Assembly (NCBI RefSeq): GCF_000801105.2
Contig: NC_079516.1
Location: 41,644,908-41,708,907 of the forward strand
DNA: 64,000 bases
From: Raphanus sativus
Taxonomy: Eukaryota; Streptophyta; Magnoliopsida; Brassicales; Brassicaceae
Reading direction: 5' to 3'
The notes beneath the pieces are model-generated. The model was not told where the DNA came from. It was given only the letters and a program-made list of their open reading frames with translations, and did not search any database. Of the stretch, positions 22,290 through 32,883 are shown in pieces. Positions within the stretch are counted from its first letter, which is position 1; the number at the start of each line of letters is the position of its first letter. A program made the translations under genes and the position numbers.

Positions 22290-23926
22290 TATTTGAAAAT
22301 TTTGATAGGAAAGAAAAAGCATCTGGCTTCAACCATGCTATTTTGGAGGACTTACCGTCTACACCTCGAACAACATGTCTTAGAAGCACTAGAAGTGGCG
22401 AGCTCCCTCTGCAAGTGGTAACAGAGCCTGTAAGGATGGTAAGTGGCGAACTCCCAAAGTTAAACCAATCATGCTTTAACATTCCTTAAAATACTCACAT
22501 CCCAAACTACTCTCGACAAAATAACCGTAAATGTTGATTTGATTCGTTATCTGTTTCGATTGGAAATAAAAGATCTCGATATCTGTAACTATAAGAAGCA
22601 AAACAAATACTAATATAAAATATCCATAAGAAATAAATTAAATCATAAATACTAATATTTCTAAGAACAGATATCTGATCTGATCCGATTTGTTATATGC
22701 ATATATATACATATATTTAAAGAATTATATATATAAGTTTTATAATTTTTTTTGCCAAATTTATTAAATTGTTTATTAGAATTTTTAAAAGTAAATAATT
22801 TTTTATTTTGTAATAAAGTATTATTATTTTATATTATTTTGAATTTTTTGTTTACTTTCTATTTTTTATTTATTTTTACAAATATAATTGGATATTCAGT
22901 CAAAAAACTAAATTTTCCAGATACCAGAGATACCGAATATCTAAGAATCCAATCAGATCAAATAATTAATTATTCTGATGAAACGAATCGGATCATGAAT
23001 ACCTCCAAAAACTCGATTCGATTCGTACCCACCCCTATCCCAAACTAACAAAGATGTGTTTTTGGCTGTGGCACCATTAATTTTTACAGCTTTGATTTCA
23101 TTGCTTTAGAAAGGTGGTAAGAAATTTAATAATTTATTTTGTTTTTTTTTCTTTTTTGAATAAATTTTGTAGCTATTTACACTTTATGATGTATGTGTAT
23201 AAATATGTTATGGTAAAATATTCAAATTACTAGTGCATAAATAAAAAATAAAATATATTATATAATATTTAACTTACATTTTCTTCTATAGATACATCAT
23301 ATATACTATAACAATAATATCACATTGTTAGATAAAATTTTAAATTATAATTAGTATTAAATTATATTTTAATTGCTACTGGATTATAATCTTTACCAAA
23401 TAAATAACTAATAACCATTGATGTGTTAATTTTAAAATAGCTAAACATAAAATTTTAGGAAACTGCTACAGAAACTGCCCCTGTTAACTCAGATACTACT
23501 ACTAATGAGAAGATCTCTGAAGAGATTGTACCCTTTTCCAGAACGGGTTTCATCTTTTTATGTTGTTCAATTTGAGACTTCAATAAAATTTTCTGTCTCT
23601 CTGTCAAAAGCTATTGAATTTTGAGTCTTTTCCTTTCTCTACGTCCTTGGAAAGTAATGATACCGTGAATAATAACTCTCTCCATTGTAATGATATCTTA
23701 CACTTACATAAGTGAAATGTTGCCAAACCAAATGTTTTGGTGATTTTTTTTGATAAAATGAGATTTTTACTGGTGAAGAGTAGAATGTGTCACCAATTAA
23801 ATCTCGAGGAAAAGGACCAATAAAATCTTCTAAAAAATATGGAACTCGGATTGACCACAGAAAAGGGGTCGTCGTGATTGTGGAGGCCATGGCTGAGACA
23901 TTGTCTCCTTTTATCGTCCCTTTCAT

Positions 23927-23952
23927 GCTCTTTTCAAAACAAAAAAAAATCA
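23927..23952 (+). repeat. Micro-insertion with A-rich tail
   Basis: A 26-nt insert (GCTCTTTTCAAAAC, an A run, then TCA) lies between direct repeats TCCCTTTCAT at 23917-23926 and 23953-23962. Confidence 0.45.
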
Positions 23953-24958
23953 TCCCTTTCATTAGATTAAACTAAACTTTAAAGTTTCTTCTTCTCCCTT
24001 AAATTTTTCCTTTGTAATATTTTGTGTTGAAATTTAATTAATTGAAGAAAACTTGTTGACAAAAAAATAAATAAATATATATATATATATAGTTTGGAGT
24101 TATAAGTTATAACCAATATTGCTACACATAAAATTTTATATTAAAAATCTACAGCTCGACCATTCATTCATAATTTTTTCATTTAATTTTTACAGGTACG
24201 ATAGATATGGTTATAGCTCAAAATTTTATAAATTAAGTTTAACTGTAATATTTTACGGTTAAAATCAAACAAATCATCGCTAATATTTAAGATAAAATTG
24301 ATTTGATAGGTATAAAATAAAAACTTCATAAATGGTCTGAGTGATACGGCGGGTTTGGAATGGTGATAAACATTTCGGGTTTGAATCCTACCAGATTTAT
24401 AGATTTATCTGTTTATGTGGTTAGGCGATACGGTTATCTAAATTTTATTGCGAGTAACCAGATCTGTCTGGCGTCTAGACATGTCTCTATAAGATTAGTC
24501 GGTTGTGTCTCGTTCGTCGAATCTCCTTGTTATAAAAAAAAGTATAAAATAAAAAAGAAGTTTTTTGTTTGTCAAAAGAAATAAAAAAGTCTAATGAACG
24601 TAAATACAGAGCTGGCACGGAAAAAGAGACGTAAGATGAGATGGAGTATTACTTTGATAATTTCAGATGTGTTAGTGATGAGGATCAGAGTCAGAGGCCC
24701 GTACATCTTCCACGTCATCAGGAGGAAGAAAAGAAGGAAAAGAAGTCTAGTCTGTACGGTATTAGTATAAAATAATAGGAGTACTTGTATAAGTGAAATT
24801 AATTATCAATCAGGCGTCACCCACTATTTTGGCTGACCAACCCCACGTTGTAATTACGTGAAACTTGCCGTACTTTAAGCGGCGCACAAATTCTCTGAAT
24901 ATTTGCAAAAGAAAAATTTTGACTAAAAATATTTGCAAAACTTCCCTCTTTATAACTT

Positions 24959-24982
24959 TTTTTTTTTGGTAAAATGTTAAGA
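24959..24982 (-). repeat. Micro-insertion, 17-bp direct repeats
   Basis: On the minus strand the 24-nt insert reads TCTTAACATTTTACC plus nine A. It is flanked by perfect repeats TTCCCTCTTTATAACTT (24942-24958 and 24983-24999). Confidence 0.65.
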
Positions 24983-25009
24983 TTCCCTCTTTATAACTTC
25001 ATTCTTAGC

Positions 25010-25027
25010 TTTTTAGGAAAAAAAAAA
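25010..25027 (+). repeat. Micro-insertion, 15-bp direct repeats
   Basis: TTTTTAGG plus ten A lies between perfect repeats AACTTCATTCTTAGC (24995-25009 and 25028-25042). Its left repeat overlaps the right repeat of the preceding micro-insertion, so two events hit the same spot. Confidence 0.65.
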
Positions 25028-25199
25028 AACTTCATTCTTAGCCCTAAACTTTTGATTTAATATGCACATTTAGTCTTAGGGGTTATCGGATAATGGAAAA
25101 GTCTTTTTTTGTAAGCTTTCGGATAATGGAAAAATTCAGACCTATAGTACTTATATTCTCTTTGAATCGAGGAGCAGAGTTGGTTAATTGAGTCTTCTC

Positions 25200-25214
25200 T
25201 TCGATTAAAAAAAA
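25200..25214 (+). repeat. Micro-insertion, 10-bp direct repeats
   Basis: TTCGATT plus eight A is flanked by GAGTCTTCTC at 25190-25199 and 25215-25224. Confidence 0.5.
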
Positions 25215-25246
25215 GAGTCTTCTCCTCGTCGCTAATGTTTGAACTC

Positions 25247-25257
25247 TTTTTTTCAAG
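25247..25257 (-). repeat. Micro-insertion, 16-bp direct repeats
   Basis: On the minus strand the insert is CTTG plus seven A. It is flanked by GCTAATGTTTGAACTC (25231-25246) and GCTAATGGTTGAACTC (25258-25273), with one mismatch. Confidence 0.55.
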
Positions 25258-25913
25258 GCTAATGGTTGAACTCAAAAACAAAATTCTTTTGGATGGCCGT
25301 CAACAAAATTCTTTTATAAGCTTTCGGATGATGAAAAAGTTTGCTGACATTGAACTATCATTAGGAGTTTACTTTAGTTAGCCGTTGGACTAGAAATCTA
25401 TGAGTGATATTTAGAGACAAAATTTATTTTATTGTTGCATATTGGATCTTTAAGAACTGGTCAGTTTCCTAATTTAAATTATTTATGAATTCTTTTGGAA
25501 AGGTTTCATTTAATTAGTGTTAAAAGGAAAGAAAGATCTTTCAAAAAAAAAACTCTTACAAACATTTTTTATAAAATATTCTTAAATTAGCAATACTGGT
25601 AAATATATAACATAGTACGAGCCTATAATTAATTTAAGTTCCAGATTGCTGATGCCAGAAAAAAATGAAAAAAAAACTCCAGATTTCTAAATCTTTTATG
25701 ACTCACCGATAAAATATGGCTCTCATAAAAGTTAAAATATGTATAAGTGTATGATCATTTTTGCGATAATTTCATATAATAATGTCTTCATAGTTCATGT
25801 TAGAGATCCCGTGGAGAGGAGCAAAACAACATGTTTTGGAAATGCCCGAGCTACCATCCTACCAACCATTGTTTATATTTTATTATTATATACTGGAAGA
25901 ACAATGCCAAATA

Positions 25914-26151
25914 CTCCCTCCGTTTCATATTATATGTCGTTCTAATCTTATGCACACAGATTAAGAAAACATTTAATTTTACATATTTCCAAAATAAAAA
26001 TATTATTACCAATACACCTAACAATGTATCAACCAATAGAAAATAGAAAAGAGAATATTATCAATAAATTTTGCATTGAAAACCGAAAACGACATTTATT
26101 TTGAAACAATAAATTTCCTCTAGAACGACATATAATTTGAAATGGAGAGAG
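25914..26151. mobile_element. Stowaway-like MITE
   Basis: A 238-bp element with inverted ends (CTCCCTCCGTTTCATATTAT on the left; the reverse complement of the right end is CTCTCTCCATTTCAAATTAT) sits between TA dinucleotides at 25912-25913 and 26152-26153. Confidence 0.88.
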
Positions 26152-27388
26152 TATTATTTAAAAAGTGGCCATTTTGTGCGTCAACTTTTTGATATGAATA
26201 TAGTAATATATTTATACAACCTAGAAAAGTTGCTAGCTACTACTTTAGGTAAAAAAATAAATCTTTAGAAATTATACAAGTCAATGACCCTCCGTCATAA
26301 ATTGTGAAGAGTGTTTTTGTTTGACTTCCTCTGTCCCCACATGGTTAGAATTTTCGTTATCTAGAAAGATTGGACCTTTTCTACTACGTATCAATAATAA
26401 ATCCAAACAAAATACAAATTTTCATATTTTTCTAATCAGTTGCATGCAGTATTCGCATTTGGACAGTAACACAATAATGATATCAGCACAAATCATTGCT
26501 TCAATATAGTAAAACACCGGTGCAACACAAACCAAAATTGATCTAATCTATAGTCGGTCTACCCAAACCAAATTTGATCCAACCAGAACTTTTCTTGATC
26601 AATCCAATTTGAAATTGCTCTGCTCTAAAAGTAATTTTGATAATGAGAATATGTCTATATTAGTGGTTACAAGAACTATTATCTGGTTAAACACATGCAG
26701 AAATCATATAATAGGTAGTGAGATGAAATCTTAAATAGTATACAAATAAAATAAACTAATTGATTTATTATCAATTAATCTACAATTGTAAGCTTATGAT
26801 ATTTTTTTAACAAACATAAATCACTTTTTCTTATAACAAATTCAAAGCTAGAAAATATTAAACCAGATTTGAATTCTGTTACAAACGAAATAATGTTATC
26901 AATACATACCAATAACTACAGATAAAAATTTAACCGTAGTTACCATTATATAATTTATTTTCATGGATTTTAGTCGAGGTTGAGGAAATGTAATAAAGTC
27001 AACTTATCATTAGGTACAACTGCGAGAAATGCGGGATATAACCTGCCGATTGATTGATAAAAAAAAACCTGCCAATTCATTTTTTTTTGCGGCACCTGCC
27101 AATTCATTTAAACGAATATTTTATCATTGAGTAAGGTTCATTTAAAGCACTTTAAAGATAATATTAGATAATAGTATTATCTACGAGTATAAAACTAATA
27201 AAATCAAAATGTTAATCCATATAACCCCCAGAAAAGATTATGAACTAACTTTTCTTTTAAATAATACTATAACAACCGGCTACTACAAAAAGATTAAACA
27301 AAAAAAACTTCTTTGAAGTAATCCGACAGATCATTCTAGCAAATTTGTTGAATCATAAAATTGTTAATCCATTTTAAAGACAAATCAA
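26152..27388. other. AT-rich intergenic DNA
   Basis: No gene or bounded element is recognised, apart from two micro-insertions near 27050-27095. Confidence 0.45.
27052..27093. repeat. Two serial micro-insertions at ACCTGCCAATT
   Basis: ACCTGCCGATT (27041-27051) and ACCTGCCAATT (27067-27077) flank GATTGAT plus eight A. ACCTGCCAATTCATTT (27067-27082) and its perfect copy (27094-27109) flank TTTTTTGCGGC, an insert of opposite orientation. Confidence 0.6.
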
Positions 27389-27708
27389 TCTATATATTAA
27401 AACAGATGATTATTTATGAATTTGCCCCTGAATTTTTAAAGTAATTACAAAAATTACTTGTATTTTTACAGCATTATTTTCAACCAATCAAAAGTCATTA
27501 TTTTGCAATTACATTAAAGAGTATTTAATATAATTTAGTTCTTAGTTTTTTTTTGAAAATTTGTTTTCCTAAATGTTTGCACAATATCTTTTCAAAAATC
27601 TTGTACGTTATTACTTATTTGAAAGTATTTATTAAAAAAAACCTCAAAATAAAATCAAGTTAAAATAACCAATGATTAAATCAACAAAATCAAGATATAC
27701 TCTTTAAT

Positions 27709-27712
<4 letters not shown>

Positions 27713-27782
<70 letters not shown>
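27713..27782. repeat. (AG)35 microsatellite
   Basis: An uninterrupted AG run of about 70 bp lies immediately before the tRNA-like tandem array. Confidence 0.97.
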
Positions 27783-27785
<3 letters not shown>

Positions 27786-27799
27786 CTATTTCTTATGAG

Positions 27800-28530
27800 G
27801 TATATTTTTCAAAACTATCGTGGGTAAACTTTTATATTGACAAACCCTACTCTAAAAGGCCCTATATCCAGGAAACCCGAAGGATCTATTTGGAGAGGTA
27901 TAGTATCACCGCGCCGACATAGTATCAAATTTGCGACCTCTGGAAGTCATTTGTGAGAATCTCAAAGAACCACTACGCCACATTGAAACCTCAAATCTGT
28001 TGTGGGTAAAATTGTATAGTGACTAACTCCACCCCAAAACCCATAAGAATTTATTTAGAGAGGTATAGTGCCACCACACCAGCAGAGTATCAAACCTGCG
28101 ACTTCTAACAGTTGTCTTTGAGAATATCAAGAAACCACTAGACTACCATAATATCTCAAAAATTATTGTGGATAAACTTTTTATAGTGAATAACCCCATC
28201 CCAAAAGGCTCCATATCCAGAAAACCCGAAATATTTATTTGAAAATGTATATCACCACCGTGCCGACAGAATATCGAATCTGCAACTTCTGGCAATTGTC
28301 TGTGATAATCTCAAGGAAGCACTAAGCCACCCTGAATATCTCTAAAAAAATTTAGGTAAACTTCTTATAATGATTAACCCCACTCCAAAAAACTTCATAT
28401 CCAGGAAACTCCAGAATAATTTATTTGGATAGGTATAGTATTACCGCACCGATAGAATACCAAACTTGCAATCTCTGGTAGTCGTCTGTAGGAATCTCAA
28501 AGAACCACTAAACTACCTTGATATCTTGTT
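27800..28530 (-). repeat. Tandem array of four ~165-185 bp units with tRNA-like boxes
   Basis: Landmarks such as GTGGGTAAAC occur at about 27820, 28002, 28168 (GTGGATAAAC) and 28352, giving periods near 182, 166 and 184 bp. On the minus strand each unit has an A-box-like motif (TGGCGTAGTGG, TAGTCTAGTGG, TGGCTTAGTGC, TAGTTTAGTGG) followed about 45 bases later by a B-box-like motif, best in unit 2 (GGTTTGATAC). The units are diverged, so the array is old. They look derived from a tRNA-related SINE or tRNA-like repeat. Confidence 0.7.
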
Positions 28531-29300
28531 TTCGTTTTTTTCTTTTATATGCAGCTGCCTCTTTCTTCTTCTGACGGCTATGTGCTTGTACAGGCGTCCG
28601 CGGCAATTAGTAGCTAGTACGATGCAGCGACTAGGTCTTATGTTTTCTTAACCGTCCCATCGCATGTGTGACACCTTCGTATGGAGGATATACATGCTCA
28701 ACTCCAACAAAATTGTAATGTTAATTTCATCAGCGCATTAGAATTTATTTCAAGCATGTTTTCAGTAGATGTGTCTGGATCATTTTATAGATTCTTCAAA
28801 CTTAAGCACAAGGCTCTCTTCCATTGACTTTCTAGAGTGGGATGGGACGTCTCATGCTCTCTTTTTTCTCCTCCAAACTTCTTTAGTTATATTGCCTTGA
28901 TAGCAGCAAAGTAAGAAACTTCATATCCCCATATTATTAATTCAGAAGCATTTTAAAAATTTAACCTTTAAAAAGTAAACTAATTTCGATGTTGCCATTA
29001 TGCCTATGTGTCACCCTCACAATCCTCCTCAGCCATCATTTAAAATTATCCTTAATTTACTAGAGTAATTATATATAATGTCATTGGTCCTATTATATTT
29101 GTTATATTCTCATTCCCAACATATTATTTGGCTCATTCTTTATATTATTTGACACATATGCATTGCAAACATGTTATATAAAATGAGTTGTCGAGTCCAA
29201 GGACACATATGCATTTCGAGTTTTTTATTACATTTTTCTTTTGCATCTGTACGGATCATATTTTTTGTATGCTAATTATCACATGCTTTGCTGATTTTGC
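28531..29300. other. Intergenic DNA inside H3
   Basis: No gene is recognised. The short frame at 28466-28651 lacks domain features and begins inside the tandem array. Confidence 0.4.
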
Positions 29301-29309
29301 TATCATATA

Positions 29310-29690
29310 TGTGTACATAACTTATAATTCTTTTATATATTCTTGAACTTATACATTCTTTTATATATATTTTTTATTCTTACTGACATTCTTTTATATA
29401 TTCTTGAACTTATACATTCTTTATATATTCTTGAACTTATACATTCTTTTATATATATTTTTTTATCCTTACTAACATTCTTTTATATATTCTTGAACTT
29501 ATACATTCTTTTATATATTCTTGAACTTATACATTCTTTTATATATTCTTGAACTTATACATTCTTTTATATATTTTTTATCCTTACTGATATTCTTTTA
29601 TATATTCTTGAACTTATACATTAATTCTTTTATATATTCTTGAACTTATACATTTTTTATATATTCTTGAACTCATACATTCTTTTGTAT
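29310..29690. repeat. Minisatellite of ~28-bp AT-rich units
   Basis: Irregular tandem copies of a unit containing ATTCTTTTATATATTCTTGA and ACTTATAC run for about 380 bp. They translate into repetitive hydrophobic peptides, which are artefacts of the repeat. There are no unique spacers, so this is not CRISPR-like. Confidence 0.85.
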
Positions 29691-29704
29691 ATATATATGT
29701 ATGC

Positions 29705-30401
29705 TTACTTGCAATATGAAATATGTAAAAATGCATATATGTATACATATACTTATACATTCTTTTATATATTCTTTTAATTATACATTCTTTTATATAT
29801 GTGTGCTCTTTTTTTCAACATTTCGAATTTCGAAAATAGGAACCACATACAACATTATTGCATGTTTTGGAATATGGAAGCATATAAAATTAGGAACCAA
29901 ATTTATAGTGATTTGGGGGTGATTGATATTATTTGAGCAAAATATCTATAATTTCGAGGATAATTTTATCAATCTTGACCATGATATTTATGCATTTCCT
30001 AAATTATGAAAAGATGATCTACAATAAATATAAACTTGCTAAAATTTTGGTCAATATATGAAATATGAAATATCTAAAAAATGCATATATGTATACATCT
30101 ACTTATACATTCTTTTATATATTCTTTTAATTATTTTTTTATATATATGTGTGCTATTTTTTCAACATTTCGAATTTCGAAAATATGAACCACATACAAC
30201 ATTATTGCATGTTTTGGAATATGGGAAGCATATAAAATTAGGAGCCGAATTTATAGTGATTTGGGGGTGATTGATATTATTTGAGCCAAATAACTATAAT
30301 TTCGAGGATAATTTTATCAATCTTGACCATGATATTTATGCATTTCCTAAATTATGAAAAGATGATCTACAATAAATATAAACTTGGTAAAATTTTGGTC
30401 G
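29705..30401. repeat. 347-bp tandem duplication
   Basis: The segment beginning at the ATGAAATATGTAAAAATGCA stretch and ending in TAAACTTGCTAAAATTTTGGTC is repeated once with a period of 347 bp (for example GAACCACATAC at 29840 and 30187). The two copies are highly similar. Confidence 0.85.
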
Positions 30402-30720
30402 TTAATAATGGAAATTGGACAAATATATTAATTAGAATTTGTTGGATAGCTGTGTTGCTCACCAAAATTATGACTGTGTATGACACGTGTATTTATGTTT
30501 ATAATCGCATACACTCCTTGCTATTTGGTATGGCTTCGGTATATAAGTGGACCATTATTTTTTCAAAGAGATGCAGTGACAACCAACTATTTTAGCACAA
30601 GACCGGAACATATACTTTAAAGTCTAAGGTATATTATTTTACTAATAATGTTAACCCCTATATATTATTACTCATACCATTTTGACAATTTTCACATATA
30701 AAATATGTAATGTTCCCTAA

Positions 30721-30739
30721 TTTTTTTTTTTTTATAAAA
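30721..30739 (-). repeat. Micro-insertion with T run, 12-bp direct repeats
   Basis: A T run plus ATAAAA lies between AATGTTCCCTAA copies at 30709-30720 and 30740-30751. Confidence 0.5.
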
Positions 30740-30800
30740 AATGTTCCCTAATTTTTTTTGGAACATTTTCACCCTGCGCAAGGCGCATGTCATATCCTAG

Positions 30801-31912
30801 TCTATACTGTTAAAAGGGAAGCAGTCTTAAAAAATCTACTTATGAAAGTTGTTTTAACTCTTTTCTTTAATTAATACTATTATGGTCCACCTTATATTTC
30901 ACCTATTAATGTTACCATAAGTTTCTCTAACAATTATATAGTGTAACAATACATTATTTTAATTAATCAAAATATCTACTCCTATTTATAAGGAACATTA
31001 CTATAATTATATTAATTGATTTTATCAATCTATTTAAAAAGCACTACAACCAAACAATAATTAATCTAATATCAAGTGGCAGTTCACAAAACTTATAGAT
31101 TTTTATTATAAGATATGTATTTATGATATTAAATTATTACTTAGATTTACATAAAGAAGTAGTATAACGAAGCACATAATTTATTATATGTTTCGACACA
31201 TAATTATATATATATATATATATATATATTTTTTTACCACGAGAAAATCAGAAGAAAACTAAAAAAATATTCAAAAATCCAAAAAAATACTGATACGAAA
31301 AACATATCCGAAAACTCAAACAAATACTCAAAACAAATTCAAATATATAAAAAGGTCTAAAAGTTTACCTAAAATTTGACTTGAGAAACCAAAAATACAT
31401 AAAATTTTATCTGAATATCCAAAATTTTTAATTTTTTTGAGATATTACCTGAAACCCGAAACTATATCCGAAAACACAAACCTAAAAATTAAAAATTATT
31501 TGTGATATTCAAAATATTAAAATACACTTAATATACACAAAATATTTTGGGTACTTTAGACATCCGATCGGTCTTGGATAAGACATGGACTCGATAGAGA
31601 CTCGTGGGTCCAAAAAATACCCAATAGGTACTTTGCCGTGGACCCGGACCAAACCCCAATCTATATTTCTGGGTCAGTTTCATTCTAAATTTTTAGATTC
31701 GGATAAAATGTCTATGCCTAAAAAAGAATTACATAAGCTTGTGCATGCACAATATCAAATAAATCAATTTATAAATTATATAATTTTTAAAATCTCTTCT
31801 TTGATATAATACATTTTGTAACACAATAACGTGCAACAATAAAAAACTACTATTTCAAAATCTTTTAAAATATAAAATAAACCGCGCTTCTGAAGCGCGG
31901 ATCAAAATCTAG
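30801..31912 (+). mobile_element. Non-autonomous Helitron H4, abutting H3
   Basis: The 5' end TCTATACTGTTAAAAGG starts at the base after the CTAG of H3. The 3' end is the hairpin CCGCGCTTCTGAAGCGCGG, then ATCAAAATCTAG, followed by T. It is 1.1 kb with no coding region and has an (AT)n run near 31205-31230. Confidence 0.85.
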
Positions 31913-32740
31913 TTTGAAGTTTAAAAGAATACCTATAGTTATTAGCATATGGGTGGTTTTGAATAATATAATACTATTAGTGATTAGTCTAGAATTTATA
32001 TTATATATGAATAATAAAAAATACGAAACTTAATTAATAGCTCATGAGGTTTTGATAATTTGTATACAACTTGCGAAAATGTTTTTTTTTCCATTTAATT
32101 TCCAAAACGAAGTCAATTGGGTGCTCGACCACATGGGATAATAAATAAAAGAAAAACCGAAATCAGTATTTAAAAGTTTTACATCGAACCGTACGGTCTG
32201 ATGGCGTTTACCTTTTAGTTAACGTCAAGTGTCAAACACTTACATCAACCATTAAGAACTTCGTGTAGATTAAAGATTAATATAAATTATATTTTACTAT
32301 AATCAGCTGGAAACCTCCATGCAGTAGGCAACTACTCAACACAGTTGTACGTTAACTACGCACACGCAAAATGGACGCTATGCCAGCGGTGAAAATGACA
32401 CGTTATATAATGTATCTGTTATTTGCATAGCGGTGCCGGTGCGTTACGGTTGTTATATAAATGTTCTTGAGTTTATAGAGATGTATATGGTACAAGTAAT
32501 TAATGAAACGTATTAAGATAACTAAATAAACAATTTTATAATGAACGTGGCACGTAATTTGCATTACGCATAGACTGCATATACTTATTACTAATAGAAT
32601 ATTCTCCATCTCCGTGTGAACTACTTCTGAAGGAAGCCACGAAAACTAAACATAAGTTGTGATCGGTAATAATAATAAAACTGATTATTCAAATCCACCT
32701 AACCATACCCTCTATGTCCATACGAGATCTCCAACTCCTC
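31913..32740. other. Region upstream of NRT2.6
   Basis: No gene. It contains the upstream promoter region of NRT2.6; I could not recognise a specific nitrate-response element with confidence. Confidence 0.4.
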
Positions 32741-32748
32741 TATAAATT
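32741..32748 (+). promoter_or_regulatory. TATA box of NRT2.6
   Basis: TATAAATT in the context CTCCTCTATAAATTG lies 143 bp upstream of the ATG at 32884, a usual distance for a plant gene with a leader of about 100 bases. Confidence 0.65.
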
Positions 32749-32883
32749 GATATGTAAGTTCTCTTTTCCAACTTACACCCAAAACAAGAAAAAACAACGT
32801 AGGGCACAAAGAAGAAAACATAACCCTCCTCATTTGCTAGAGTCTTTCTTTAATTTCTCCCATTTTCTTTGAACAAAAGAACA

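Larger units (their letters stand above)
22323..25913. other. Repeat-derived intergenic DNA
   Basis: No gene is recognised. Region 22520-23040 contains degenerate TCCGAT/GGATATCCG-type repeat sequence like that inside the Helitrons. Frames at 23639-23962, 24360-24584 and 25057-25281 have no recognisable domain and no splice context. Several micro-insertions at 23927-25257 are annotated separately. Confidence 0.45.
27389..30800 (+). mobile_element. Probable Helitron H3 carrying tandem repeats
   Basis: The 5' end TCTATATATTAAAACAG follows an A. The 3' end has the small hairpin TGCGCAAGGCGCA followed by TGTCATATCCTAG and T. The 3.4-kb interior carries a GA microsatellite, a four-unit tRNA-like array, an ATTCTTTTATATATTCTTGA minisatellite and a 347-bp tandem duplication, and no protein gene. 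Pairing of these two ends is an inference; later insertions may lie inside. Confidence 0.5.

Noticed and set aside
22084..22482. Protein-coding gene in the hairpin region
   Set aside because: Both strands are open only because the palindrome mirrors the same AT-rich sequence. No domain or splice context is seen.
23639..23962. 107-residue minus-strand ORF
   Set aside because: There is no recognisable domain, the composition is like the surrounding repeats, and a micro-insertion lies within it.
25278..25315. Another micro-insertion between ACAAAATTCTTTT repeats
   Set aside because: The 12-nt insert GGATGGCCGTCA has no A tail, so it does not clearly belong to the class and may be simple filler or slippage.
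29310..29690. CRISPR-like array
   Set aside because: Units are irregular, AT-only and without unique spacers, in a plant nuclear context. It is a minisatellite.
32869..32883. Upstream in-frame extension of NRT2.6
   Set aside because: It has no ATG, only a TTG codon. The ATG at 32884 matches the family N-terminus.
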